DNA of 64,000 bases, from the NCBI GenBank assembly GCA_019084245.1, contig JAHRFE010000027.1:186001-250000 (forward strand), in the 5' to 3' direction. Positions 36,062 to 44,428 of the stretch are shown here, piece by piece. Every line of letters starts with the position of its first letter. The first letter of the stretch is position 1. The position numbers were made by a program, and so were the translations under genes. This DNA comes from Hoeflea sp. (GTDB lineage Bacteria; Pseudomonadota; Alphaproteobacteria; Rhizobiales; Rhizobiaceae). The notes beneath the pieces are model-generated. The model was not told the origin of the DNA and did no database searches. It saw only the letters and a program-made list of their open reading frames with translations.

Positions 36062-36673
36062 ATGCCGCGGCTGGGCAGGAAAACCGGGATAGGGGCGGCG
36101 ATTGCCGCCCTGATCCTGCTCTCGATCGGGTTTTTGGGCTGGCAATACGCAGTCCAGGGCACCGATCAATCCCTGACCGCCGGGATGAAGCTCGGCACCG
36201 ATTTCACGCTGGTCGACCACAATGGCGCGCCGGTCACCCAGGCTGCGTTCGAGGGGCGGCCGACGCTTCTGTATTTCGGCTTCACCCGCTGCCCGGAGGT
36301 CTGTCCGACGACGCTCTACGAGATGGCGGGCTGGCTTGATGCGCTGGGGGAAGAGGGCCGCGAGTTGCAGGCCTTCTTCATCTCGGTCGATCCGGAACGC
36401 GACACGCCGGAGATCATGAAAGGCTATTCGGAGGCCTTCACCGACCGGGTCATCGGCATCACCGGCGATCCCGATGAAATCGCACGGGTTGTTGCCGCCT
36501 GGCATGTCTATGCGGCGAAGGTTCCGACAGAGGACGGTGATTACACCATGGATCACACCGCGTCGGTTTTCCTCATCGACAGGGACGGCGTCTTCAAGGG
36601 CACGATCGCCTATGGCGAGAGTGCGGAAACGGCGATGGCCAAGCTCAGGAGACTGGCCGGCACTTCCGGCTAG
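36062..36673 (+). CDS. SCO1/SenC-family copper protein
   Basis: Membrane-anchored thioredoxin-fold assembly factor of cytochrome c oxidase. An N-terminal anchor (IGAAIAALILLSIGFLGW), the CxxxC copper/redox motif (Cys77 and Cys81 in TRCPEVCPT) and the conserved His in MDHTASVFLID are present. I take the ATG at 36062, 5 bases after the PCuAC stop; a GTG at 36050 would overlap that gene by 8 bases. The tight pair PCuAC-SCO is a standard CuA-delivery module. A 14-bp-stem terminator follows. Confidence 0.92.
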   Translation: MPRLGRKTGIGAAIAALILLSIGFLGWQYAVQGTDQSLTAGMKLGTDFTLVDHNGAPVTQAAFEGRPTLLYFGFTRCPEVCPTTLYEMAGWLDALGEEGRELQAFFISVDPERDTPEIMKGYSEAFTDRVIGITGDPDEIARVVAAWHVYAAKVPTEDGDYTMDHTASVFLIDRDGVFKGTIAYGESAETAMAKLRRLAGTSG

Positions 36674-36736
36674 AGCATCCCGCTATCAGGCGGACTCGCA
36701 TGATCTCGGAAAAAGATCCCCTAAATTCAATCAGAT

Positions 36737-36772
36737 AGAGCGCCGTGCGTTCAATTGGACGCACGGCGCTCT
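36737..36772. terminator. Strong bidirectional terminator
   Basis: Perfect 14-bp arms AGAGCGCCGTGCGT (36737-36750) and ACGCACGGCGCTCT (36759-36772) with an 8-nt loop, in the gap between convergent SCO and HlyD-like genes. Confidence 0.85.
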
Positions 36773-36777
36773 GGGGC

Positions 36778-37989
36778 TCACTCCGCTGCCGCCCTGTCCT
36801 CGATCAGGCTTCCATCCTCAAGCGCGTCTCCGGGGTAAAGCACCACCCGGTCGCCGTCCGACAGCCCGGACAGGATCTCGGCATGGCGGTCGGTCATGTG
36901 GCCGATCTCGACCCGTGTCACCCGCGCCCTGCCGTCCTCCATCCTGAACACCGCCCAGTCCCCTTGGTCGCGGTACAGCGCGCTGACGGGAACCTGCAGG
37001 ACAGCATCGGACGCCCAGGTGATCAGGTTGACGATCACCCGGAACCCGTGGCCGAGATCCTCAGGTGGAGGCTCCGTGAGGGCGATGATGGCATTGACCC
37101 GTTGCTCGGAGATCCCGAGCGCCGAGACCTTGGTGAAAGCCGAGGGTTCGATGCGCTCGACTTGCGCCTGCAGTTCTTCCGTTCCGCCCCAGTCGGTGAC
37201 CAGCGCCGGGCTGCCCGGGCGCACTTTGACTGCGTCCGCCGACAGCAGATCGACGGTGATCTCGAGATCGGATGGCTCTCCAACCTCGGCAATCATCTGA
37301 CCCACGCTGACCGCCTGTTCGCTCTTGGCGTTGAGCGCCAGTATGGTGCCGGCAATCGGCGAGACGATCTCGACGCAGCATTCGCCATTGGTGGCGGTGA
37401 TGCGCGTCTGTCCGGGTTGCGCCAATCGGGCCTCGGCGCTGGCAAGCTCCGCGCGCCGCAGCGCGATCATCGCTTCTGCCGAGGTCACCTGAGCCTCGGC
37501 AAGCTCCACCTCGCCAGCCAGCCGCTCCAATTCGCTTTCGGAGATGAAATTGGTGGCGGCGAGCTTCATCGCCCTGGTGTGGCTGGCGCGGACCAGATTT
37601 CTGCCCGTACGGGCGCGGATGAGTTCCACTTCCGCCACTGCGACGCTTGAGCGCGCCGCATCAATGCCCGCCATCAGTTCGGTTCGCGTTCTGGTATCGA
37701 GGAACGGCGGATCGAGCGGGTGAATCTCTGCAATGCTCTCTCCCTCTCCGATCGGGTCTCCGACCGAGAATTCGATCCGGTCAAGATGCCCGGCGATGGG
37801 CGAGGAGACCGCATAGACATTGCGGATGCGGGTGACCCCGTCTTCCTTGACCGTTACCTGCATGGGGGCGGTTGTCACGGTGGCAAGGTCAACCAGGATG
37901 GATTTTTCGCCGAAGGCGACAAAGAACGCTCCGCCGATCACGGCTGCGGCCGCCAATCCTGCGAGGCTTCGGACAAGCACAGAGGCCAT
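36778..37989 (-). CDS. HlyD/MacA-family periplasmic adaptor
   Basis: 403-residue membrane-fusion protein: an N-terminal anchor (LAGLAAAAVIGGAFFVAFG), barrel and lipoyl halves (VSSPIAGHLDRIEFSVGD; IVSPIAGTILALN) and a coiled-coil hairpin between them (about 110-190, heptad-like SELERLAGEVELAEAQVTSA). It links an inner-membrane exporter to the outer envelope. It is the last gene of a three-gene operon, downstream of the ABC ATPase and permease, with a 4-base gap. Confidence 0.9.
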   Translation of the reverse strand: MASVLVRSLAGLAAAAVIGGAFFVAFGEKSILVDLATVTTAPMQVTVKEDGVTRIRNVYAVSSPIAGHLDRIEFSVGDPIGEGESIAEIHPLDPPFLDTRTRTELMAGIDAARSSVAVAEVELIRARTGRNLVRASHTRAMKLAATNFISESELERLAGEVELAEAQVTSAEAMIALRRAELASAEARLAQPGQTRITATNGECCVEIVSPIAGTILALNAKSEQAVSVGQMIAEVGEPSDLEITVDLLSADAVKVRPGSPALVTDWGGTEELQAQVERIEPSAFTKVSALGISEQRVNAIIALTEPPPEDLGHGFRVIVNLITWASDAVLQVPVSALYRDQGDWAVFRMEDGRARVTRVEIGHMTDRHAEILSGLSDGDRVVLYPGDALEDGSLIEDRAAAE

Positions 37990-37993
37990 GGTT

Positions 37994-40369
37994 TCAATCC
38001 CTTGTTTTCAGAACACGGATCAGATCGAGCCGGTCGATGCGCCGGCGCACGATCAGCGCCGACACCAGTGCCCCGCCGAGCACCACCAGGCTCGACACCG
38101 CATAGGTCGGCGGGTTGATGATAAGCGGTATCCGGAACAGATCGCTTTCAAAGCCCTTGGCGACAAGTTCGGAGAATCCGCGCCCGATCAGCCACCCAAG
38201 CGGCTGCGCCAGCACCACCATGACGCCAAGCTCCGTCAGCAGAACCTTTGACACTTCGGCATTGGTAAAGCCGAAGACCCTGAGGCTCGCAAGCTCGCGG
38301 GCGCGCTCGGACAGCTGGATTCGCGCCGAATTGTAGATCACCCCAAAGGTGATGATCACGGCGAGCGACACATAGATGGTGATGCTGATGCCGATATTTT
38401 CCTCGATGACCTCCTGGAACCGCTTGCGCGAGACTCCTTGCAGCGCCACCGAGGCGATCGCCGGCGTCTGTTTGACCGCGTCGTAAAGCTCCCCAATCCG
38501 GCTTTCATCGACAATGACCCGCGCGCCGGAAATCCGCACGCCCTGGCCCGAGAGCCGGTCGAGGGCCTCGCGGCTCATGTTTGCGGTGAGCCCGACATAG
38601 CTGTTGGTAAGGCCCACCAGCGGCACCGGAACGCGGCGGCCCTGTCCATCGCTCAGCTCGACTTCGACCTGGTCTCCGGGCGCGAGATCGAGGTGCTCGG
38701 CGAGGCGCTCCGACAGCAAGAGACCCGCCGGCGGCAGCTTGATCGCGCCAAAATCCTGATCAAGCACACGACTGATGTCCGTGTCGGGATCGGAGCCGAC
38801 AATCTGGACAATGCGCGACCGGTGCCCGTTTCGAAGTGTCGCCGCCTCCGCGCGAAATGGTTCTGCCGCAAGTACGCCGGGCAGACGGGAAACATCCCGG
38901 ATCGCGTCCTCGGACGCTTGTGCCGTAAAGGTCAGCGTCGCGTCCTGGCGATCGGCCCTGAACCAGACGGTGTCGATCATGTGATCGATGGAATCGAGCG
39001 CAAACAGGGACGTGATCAGCAACGCCACGGGCAGTGCAGTCCCGAGCGTCGTCAGTGCGGTGCGCATCGGCCAGCGCACCAGATGGCGCAGCGCCATGAT
39101 GGTGAGCTGCGAGAACGGCAGGCGGAAGCCCTCGGATGTTCCACTGAAGATGCTGTGATAGCCGGTTGGCGCGGGTGGCCGCATTGCGACCGCCGGCGGC
39201 AGTCTTACCGCTCCCGTGATCGCGTTGGCAGCCCCGGCCAGAGCGGAGGCGAAGGTCACCAGCATGGAAATCACATAGAGATCCGGCTTCTGCGAGAACA
39301 CCAGAAACGGGAATGAGTAGAATTCGCCATAAAGCGCGGCCATGCCCTGTCCCAGATACGTGCCGGCGATCGCACCGATCACCACCCCGACCAGCGAAAT
39401 CAGCAGCGTCAGTTTTGAATAGTGCCAGGCAATCGCGGCATTCGAATATCCCACGGCCTTTAAAAGGCCGATCTGCTCGCGTTCCAGCGCGATCAGCCGG
39501 GACAGGATCATGTTCACCAGGAAGGCCGAGATGAACAGGAAGATCGGCGGGATCACCTGCGCCATGGCTCTGAGCTGGGTCAGTTCCGTGTCGAGGAAGG
39601 CGTCGGACATGTGGTCAGTGCGGTCATAGGCGCCGGTTCCCCCATGCGGCTTGAGGATGGTGTCGAGCCGCGCCATCACGTCTTTCCTGTCGGCGTTGCG
39701 CGCCAGCGTCAGCGAGACGCTGTTGAACGCCCCCTTCATGTCATAGGCGCCTTCCAGCACCGTTCGATGCATGTGAATGACGCCGAAGCGCTTCTGATCG
39801 GGCACAAAGTCGCCGGGGCCTATGGCATAGACATACTCGGGGGACAGCGTGATCCCGGTGATCGAGAGGTGCCGTTTGCGGCCATTGATCAGCACGTCGA
39901 AGCTGTCGCCTGGCCGGAACCCGTGCGCCTCGGCGAACGCCTCGATGATCGCCGCCTCATCCGTGCGTCCGGGTTCCGGCAAGCGGCCGGACCTCAGATA
40001 AAGCCGGTTGACCGCAGGCTCGCCGTGATCGGGGATCGAGATCAGCATGCCGGTGGCGGGTTCGGCCATGCCGGTGATCTCGATGATCACCGGGTTGGCG
40101 ATCCGGGTCTCGACGGCGGAGACCCCGTCAATGGCTGCGATCTCCGCCTTGAGGCTTTCCGGCGCCCGCGTCGCCGTGGCAAACACATCGCCAAACCGGG
40201 TCCGGTCGTAAAACGCTGCACGGGTGTCTTCGAGCGCGCGTGTCGCGCCCATCGCCAGGATGAGCGTCATCACCCCGCACGCCATCACCAGCGCCACGGC
40301 GAGCGATTGCGCCCAGAGCCGCGCCAGATCGCGAACAAGCTTGCGGTCGAGCATGCTGAGCCTGATCAC
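37994..40369 (-). CDS. ABC exporter permease (FtsX/MacB-type, fused)
   Basis: 791 residues, about twice the single FtsX-like permease. It has an N-terminal helix, a large periplasmic domain, three helices near 270-380, then a second FtsX-like module (helices near 440 and in the last 150 residues, ending [19 protein letters not shown]). This is the usual layout of the long DUF-type permeases that work with LolD/MacB-like ATPases and MacA adaptors. The start overlaps the ATPase stop by 4 bases. The substrate is unknown; lipids, peptides or lipoproteins are typical of the family. Confidence 0.87.
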   Translation of the reverse strand: MIRLSMLDRKLVRDLARLWAQSLAVALVMACGVMTLILAMGATRALEDTRAAFYDRTRFGDVFATATRAPESLKAEIAAIDGVSAVETRIANPVIIEITGMAEPATGMLISIPDHGEPAVNRLYLRSGRLPEPGRTDEAAIIEAFAEAHGFRPGDSFDVLINGRKRHLSITGITLSPEYVYAIGPGDFVPDQKRFGVIHMHRTVLEGAYDMKGAFNSVSLTLARNADRKDVMARLDTILKPHGGTGAYDRTDHMSDAFLDTELTQLRAMAQVIPPIFLFISAFLVNMILSRLIALEREQIGLLKAVGYSNAAIAWHYSKLTLLISLVGVVIGAIAGTYLGQGMAALYGEFYSFPFLVFSQKPDLYVISMLVTFASALAGAANAITGAVRLPPAVAMRPPAPTGYHSIFSGTSEGFRLPFSQLTIMALRHLVRWPMRTALTTLGTALPVALLITSLFALDSIDHMIDTVWFRADRQDATLTFTAQASEDAIRDVSRLPGVLAAEPFRAEAATLRNGHRSRIVQIVGSDPDTDISRVLDQDFGAIKLPPAGLLLSERLAEHLDLAPGDQVEVELSDGQGRRVPVPLVGLTNSYVGLTANMSREALDRLSGQGVRISGARVIVDESRIGELYDAVKQTPAIASVALQGVSRKRFQEVIEENIGISITIYVSLAVIITFGVIYNSARIQLSERARELASLRVFGFTNAEVSKVLLTELGVMVVLAQPLGWLIGRGFSELVAKGFESDLFRIPLIINPPTYAVSSLVVLGGALVSALIVRRRIDRLDLIRVLKTRD

Positions 40370-41094
40370 CAGGTCACCTCCGACGGCTTGACCCGGGTCT
40401 CATTGATCTCCGACGACGCGATACGGCCATCGAGGAAGGTGAACACCCTGTGGGCGATCTTCCGGATCCCGGCATTGTGGGTGATGATGGCAGTGGTGGC
40501 GCCGGTTTCCTCGTTCACCCGCGCCAGCGCTTCGAGCACGATGATGCCGGTGGCCGAATCGAGCGCGCCGGTCGGCTCGTCGCACAAAAGCACGTCGGGG
40601 CGTTTGGCGATCGCCCGGGCAATCGCCACCCGCTGCTGCTCGCCGCCCGAAAGCTGCGCCGGGAAGTGGTTCATCCGGCTTTCGAGGCCCACCAGCGCCA
40701 GCGCGTCGCCCGGGGCCATCGGTTTTGCCGCCACTTCGGTGATCAGCGCGACATTTTCCCAGGCTGTGAGGCTGGGGATCAGATTGTAGAACTGGAACAC
40801 AAAGCCGACATGGTCGCGGCGATAGGCGGTGAGTTGCCGGTCGCTGGCGCCCGATAGCTCCATGCCCTTGAACTTGACCGATCCCTCGGTCGGCCGGTCA
40901 AGGCCGCCGACAATATTGAGCAGGGTGGATTTTCCGCTGCCCGACGGGCCCAGCATCACCGCCATTTCGCCGGCCTCCAGCGCCAGATCGACGCCATTGA
41001 GCGCGCGCACCTCGACATCGCCGGTGCGATAGACCTTGGTCAGGCCGGAAACCGCGAAGATCGGCAGCGTGGAGGTAGGTGGATCAGATCTCAT
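40366..41094 (-). CDS. ABC transporter ATPase (LolD/MacB type)
   Basis: 242-residue nucleotide-binding subunit: Walker [13 protein letters not shown], the LolD-like [13 protein letters not shown]-loop [12 protein letters not shown], signature [15 protein letters not shown], Walker [13 protein letters not shown] and H-loop IITHN. The ATG at 41094 is used because homology begins soon after it and AAGG lies upstream; the open frame runs to 41151. An FNR box lies 35-48 bases upstream of this start, which suggests oxygen control of the exporter operon. Confidence 0.9.
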   Translation of the reverse strand: MRSDPPTSTLPIFAVSGLTKVYRTGDVEVRALNGVDLALEAGEMAVMLGPSGSGKSTLLNIVGGLDRPTEGSVKFKGMELSGASDRQLTAYRRDHVGFVFQFYNLIPSLTAWENVALITEVAAKPMAPGDALALVGLESRMNHFPAQLSGGEQQRVAIARAIAKRPDVLLCDEPTGALDSATGIIVLEALARVNEETGATTAIITHNAGIRKIAHRVFTFLDGRIASSEINETRVKPSEVTW

Positions 41095-41128
41095 GCGAGC
41101 GACCTTATCTTCCTTGATCCTGATGTCC

Positions 41129-41142
41129 TTGATTCTCATCAA
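41129..41142. promoter_or_regulatory. FNR/FixK box
   Basis: TTGAT-TCTC-ATCAA, an exact TTGAT-N4-ATCAA palindrome, in the divergent region between the ABC exporter (start 41094) and fnr (start 41283). It is closer to the exporter; it may also serve fnr autoregulation. Confidence 0.75.
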
Positions 41143-41282
41143 GTCAGGCAAAGCGCTTTCGGGGCGTAACGTCCGTGCTTTCGGCTGATCCTGTATGATT
41201 TATCAAAGAATTCAAATACTGCGACATCTTGCGGGTTGGATTATGCTATGGGTTCGGTAGAGTGAACGGATCGGGGAGTCCC

Positions 41283-42008
41283 ATGGATATTCAACGCAAA
41301 GATGTTCACAATTCAGACCTGCCGGTCCTGTGCCAGGCCTGCGAGAGCCGTCATCGCGGCGTTTGTGGCGCCCTGACACCCGATCAGCTTCTGCAATTGA
41401 GCAAGCATTCAACCCGGCGCACGCTTGAACCGGGCGCTGAACTGGCTGGCGAAAGCATCCAGACGAAAACCTATTCCAACATCATTTCAGGCGTGGTCAA
41501 ACTGTCGAAGATGATGGCCGATGGCCGTCAGCAGATTGTAGGCCTGCAATTCGCGCCGGATTTCCTTGGCCGCCCGTTCCGCAAGGAAAACGGCGTGAGC
41601 GCGGAAGCCGCGACCGGCGTCAAGGTGTGCTCCTTCCCCAAGCAGGTGATTGAACGGATGATCGGCGAGATGCCGGAACTCGAGCACAAGCTGCTCGAAC
41701 AGACGCTTGATGAGCTTGATGAAGCGCGCAACTGGATGCTGACGCTCGGGCGCAAGACCGCGGGCGAAAAAGTGGCGAGTTTTCTTTTGTTGATCGCGAC
41801 CCATGCCTTTCCGGATAATGAGTCCGATTCGGTTGAGTTCGAACTGCCGATGAGCCGCATGGACATCGCCGATTTCCTCGGCCTGACCATGGAGACCGTC
41901 AGCCGGCAGTTGACCAAGCTGCGTGCCGACGGCGTCATCCGGATCATCAACAACCGCCATGTCGAGGTGCCCGATATCGCGCGCCTGTCGGATCGGGCCG
42001 GCATGTAG
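41283..42008 (+). CDS. fnrL: Crp/Fnr-family oxygen regulator (FnrL/FnrN type)
   Basis: 241-residue anaerobiosis regulator. N-terminal cysteines Cys17, Cys20 and Cys28 (CQACESRHRGVC) plus Cys116 (VKVCSF) can hold an oxygen-labile 4Fe-4S cluster, which separates it from cluster-free FixK. A cNMP-like sensor domain is followed by a dimer helix (RNWMLTLGRKTAGEKVASFLL) and the C-terminal HTH (DIADFLGLTMETVSRQLTKLRADG), with the ETVSR-type recognition helix that reads TTGAT-N4-ATCAA. In phototrophic alphaproteobacteria FnrL also activates photosynthesis and respiratory genes. Start ATG 41283 has GGGAG upstream. Confidence 0.92.
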   Translation: MDIQRKDVHNSDLPVLCQACESRHRGVCGALTPDQLLQLSKHSTRRTLEPGAELAGESIQTKTYSNIISGVVKLSKMMADGRQQIVGLQFAPDFLGRPFRKENGVSAEAATGVKVCSFPKQVIERMIGEMPELEHKLLEQTLDELDEARNWMLTLGRKTAGEKVASFLLLIATHAFPDNESDSVEFELPMSRMDIADFLGLTMETVSRQLTKLRADGVIRIINNRHVEVPDIARLSDRAGM

Positions 42009-42147
42009 GACCTGGAACAACGGCAGTGACATCCGTTGCGATCTTACGCAGCCTTTGCTGACGTCAATTCCTGTTTGCAACCCGCCGCGTCTGGTCTAGT
42101 TTCTTCCCGGAAAGAGCCTTTGGGAGAAGGCAAGGGGAGGGGCTGGG

Positions 42148-43761
42148 ATGGAGTTCGATTATGTCATTGTCGGCGGTGGATCCGCCGGTTCTGTGCTCGC
42201 TGCACGGCTGAGCGAAAATCCCGCGGTCAAGGTTTGCCTCCTGGAGGCAGGCGGCGACGGCAAGGGCATATTGGTGCGCGCACCGCTTGGCATGATTGCC
42301 ATGCTGCCCGGTCGGCCGAAGATCAACAATTGGGCGTTCGAAACGGTTCCGCAACCGGGTCTGAATGGCCGCCGCGGCTACCAGCCGCGCGGCCGGGCGC
42401 TTGGCGGCTCTAGCGTGCTCAACGCCATGCTCTATGTGCGCGGCCATCCGTCCGATTATGATGACTGGGCGCGGGCCGGATGCGACGGCTGGGGCTGGTC
42501 CGACGTGCTGCCGGTGTTCCGCCGCACCGAGCGAAACGTGCGCGGCGCAGATGACTATCACGGAGCCTCAGGTCCGCTTGAGGTGGCCGAGCAGCGAAGT
42601 CCCCGTCCGATCAGCCGCGCCTTCATCGATGCCGCCGCCGAGGTGCAGATCCGCCGCAATGATGATTTCAACGGCCCGGATCAGGAAGGCGCCGGCCTCT
42701 ATCAGGTCACCCAGTTCTGGCGTGACGGCAAGCAGGGCGAGCGCTGTTCGGTTGCAGCCGCCTATCTGCATCCGGTGATGAGCCGCGCCAATCTTCGCGT
42801 CATCACGGGCGCTCATGTCACGAAGGTGCTGATGGATGGCCACCGCGCCACCGGCGTGACCTACCGACAAGGCAAGGCTGATCACCAGGTCGTCGCCCGA
42901 ATGGAAGTGATCCTGTGCGGTGGCGCGTTCAATTCACCGCAACTGCTGATGCTGTCGGGCATCGGTCCGGGCGAGCATCTGCGCTCGCGCGGCATCGAGG
43001 TGCTCAAGGATCTGCCGGGCGTCGGCCAGAACCTGCAGGATCATCTCGACTATATCTATGCCGCCAAGACCCGCGACACTGATGTGCTGGGCTTGGGGGC
43101 GGTGGGCGCCTACAAGCTCTTGCGCCATATCCTCGACTGGCGACGTGACGGATCGGGTCTCGTGGCCTCGCCCGGCGCCGAGGGTGGCGCGTTCCTGAAA
43201 TCCGAGCCAAGCCTTGAGCGGCCCGATCTGCAATTGCATTTTGTGGCAGCGCTGGTGGATGATCATTCCCGCAAATTGCATTGGGGCTATGGCTACTCCT
43301 GCCATCTGTGCATCCTCAGGCCCTTTTCGCGCGGCGAGGTCGGGCTTGACAGCCCCGATCCGCTGCGTGCGCCGCGGATCGACCCGAAATATCTCTCCGA
43401 CGAGCGCGACGCCGCCTTGATGCTCAAGGGTGCCAGGATCATGCGGAAAATCATGGATGCGCCGTCGCTGCGCAAATATCGTCTCAGGGAAGTCTATACA
43501 CGCGAAGGCATGGATGATGCCGAACTGATGCGCCATATCCGCGCCCGCGCCGACACCATCTACCACCCGGTCGGAACCTGCCGCATGGGCCGCGACCGCA
43601 TGGCGGTGACCGATCCCGAACTCAGGGTACACGGGGTAGAGGGCCTGCGCGTCGTCGACGCCTCGGTGATGCCGACGCTGATCGGCGGCAACACCAACGC
43701 GCCAACGGTGATGATCGCGGAAAGGGCGGCGGACATGATCATTGCCGCCGGGAAAGCCTGA
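42148..43761 (+). CDS. GMC-family FAD oxidoreductase (choline/alcohol dehydrogenase-like)
   Basis: Flavoprotein of 537 residues. The FAD-binding VIVGGGSAGSVLAARL at residue 6 and LEAGG follow the start; GMC signature 1 (RGRALGGSSVLNAMLYVRG) and signature 2 (GAFNSPQLLMLSGIGP) are intact. The C-terminal catalytic region has the YHPVGTCRMG and VVDASVMPTLIGGNTNAPT blocks. The family oxidises alcohols to aldehydes; choline dehydrogenase is one branch, but no betaine genes lie nearby, so the substrate is open. GGGAGGGG precedes the ATG. Confidence 0.88.
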   Translation: MEFDYVIVGGGSAGSVLAARLSENPAVKVCLLEAGGDGKGILVRAPLGMIAMLPGRPKINNWAFETVPQPGLNGRRGYQPRGRALGGSSVLNAMLYVRGHPSDYDDWARAGCDGWGWSDVLPVFRRTERNVRGADDYHGASGPLEVAEQRSPRPISRAFIDAAAEVQIRRNDDFNGPDQEGAGLYQVTQFWRDGKQGERCSVAAAYLHPVMSRANLRVITGAHVTKVLMDGHRATGVTYRQGKADHQVVARMEVILCGGAFNSPQLLMLSGIGPGEHLRSRGIEVLKDLPGVGQNLQDHLDYIYAAKTRDTDVLGLGAVGAYKLLRHILDWRRDGSGLVASPGAEGGAFLKSEPSLERPDLQLHFVAALVDDHSRKLHWGYGYSCHLCILRPFSRGEVGLDSPDPLRAPRIDPKYLSDERDAALMLKGARIMRKIMDAPSLRKYRLREVYTREGMDDAELMRHIRARADTIYHPVGTCRMGRDRMAVTDPELRVHGVEGLRVVDASVMPTLIGGNTNAPTVMIAERAADMIIAAGKA

Positions 43762-43859
43762 GCAGGGACCGAAGGCTTTGCTGTGAAGCGCCCTGTTGCT
43801 GGCGGTCCGGCTGCTTGCTAGGACAATCCCACAACAACTCAGACCATCCGGAGCCTGCC

Positions 43860-44387
43860 ATGACTGTTCGCATTGCCGTCCTCACCGTGTCCGATCGCGC
43901 CAGCCGCGGGGAGTACGAGGATCTGGGCGGGCCGGCGGTCAAGGCCTGGCTTGAACGGGTGATCTCGAGCCCTGCCGAGATCGTCATCCATGTCATCCCC
44001 GACGGGATCGAGAGCGTGCGCGACACGCTGGTCCGGCTCTGCGACGAGGACGGCGTCGACCTGGTGCTGACCACCGGCGGCACCGGCCCCAGCCCACGCG
44101 ATCTGACGCCCGAGGCGATGAAACTGGTGTTGGAGAAGGAACTGCCCGGCTTCGGCGAATTGATGCGCAAGGTGAGCCTGGAGCAGGTGCCGACCGCCAT
44201 CCTGTCGCGCCAGACCGCCGGAACGCGGGGCAGAACCCTGATCGTCAACCTGCCGGGCAAGCCCGGCTCGATCGACATCTGCCTGACAGCGGTGTTCCCG
44301 GCAATCCCCTTCTGTCTCGATCTCATCGGCGCCGGTCGTATCGAAACCCATGACGAGATCCTGAAAGCGTTCCGCCCGTCGAAGTGA
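43860..44387 (+). CDS. mogA: Molybdopterin adenylyltransferase MogA
   Basis: 175-residue enzyme that adenylates molybdopterin before molybdate insertion. RIAVLTVSDRASRGEYED at the N-terminus, LVLTTGGTGPSPRDLTPEA, and the C-terminal NLPGKPGSIDICL are the MogA/MoaB-fold signature loops. The ATG at 43860 is taken; the open frame begins 45 bases earlier with no support. No other molybdenum-cofactor gene lies in the window. The stop codon is inside a terminator hairpin. Confidence 0.92.
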   Translation: MTVRIAVLTVSDRASRGEYEDLGGPAVKAWLERVISSPAEIVIHVIPDGIESVRDTLVRLCDEDGVDLVLTTGGTGPSPRDLTPEAMKLVLEKELPGFGELMRKVSLEQVPTAILSRQTAGTRGRTLIVNLPGKPGSIDICLTAVFPAIPFCLDLIGAGRIETHDEILKAFRPSK

Positions 44388-44393
44388 CGGGCG
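44373..44393 (+). terminator. Terminator overlapping the mogA stop codon
   Basis: Arms CGCCCGTC (44373-44380) and GACGGGCG (44386-44393) are a perfect 8-bp stem with a 5-nt loop. The mogA TGA (44385-44387) lies within the loop and right arm. Confidence 0.65.
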
Positions 44394-44428
44394 AAAGCAG
44401 GTTCAGGCAAGGGGTGTGAAGGTCCGGT

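Noticed and set aside
42014-42037. GGAAC-N15-CGTT ahead of the GMC oxidoreductase
   Set aside because: Spacer of 15 instead of 16-17; not counted as an EcfG promoter.
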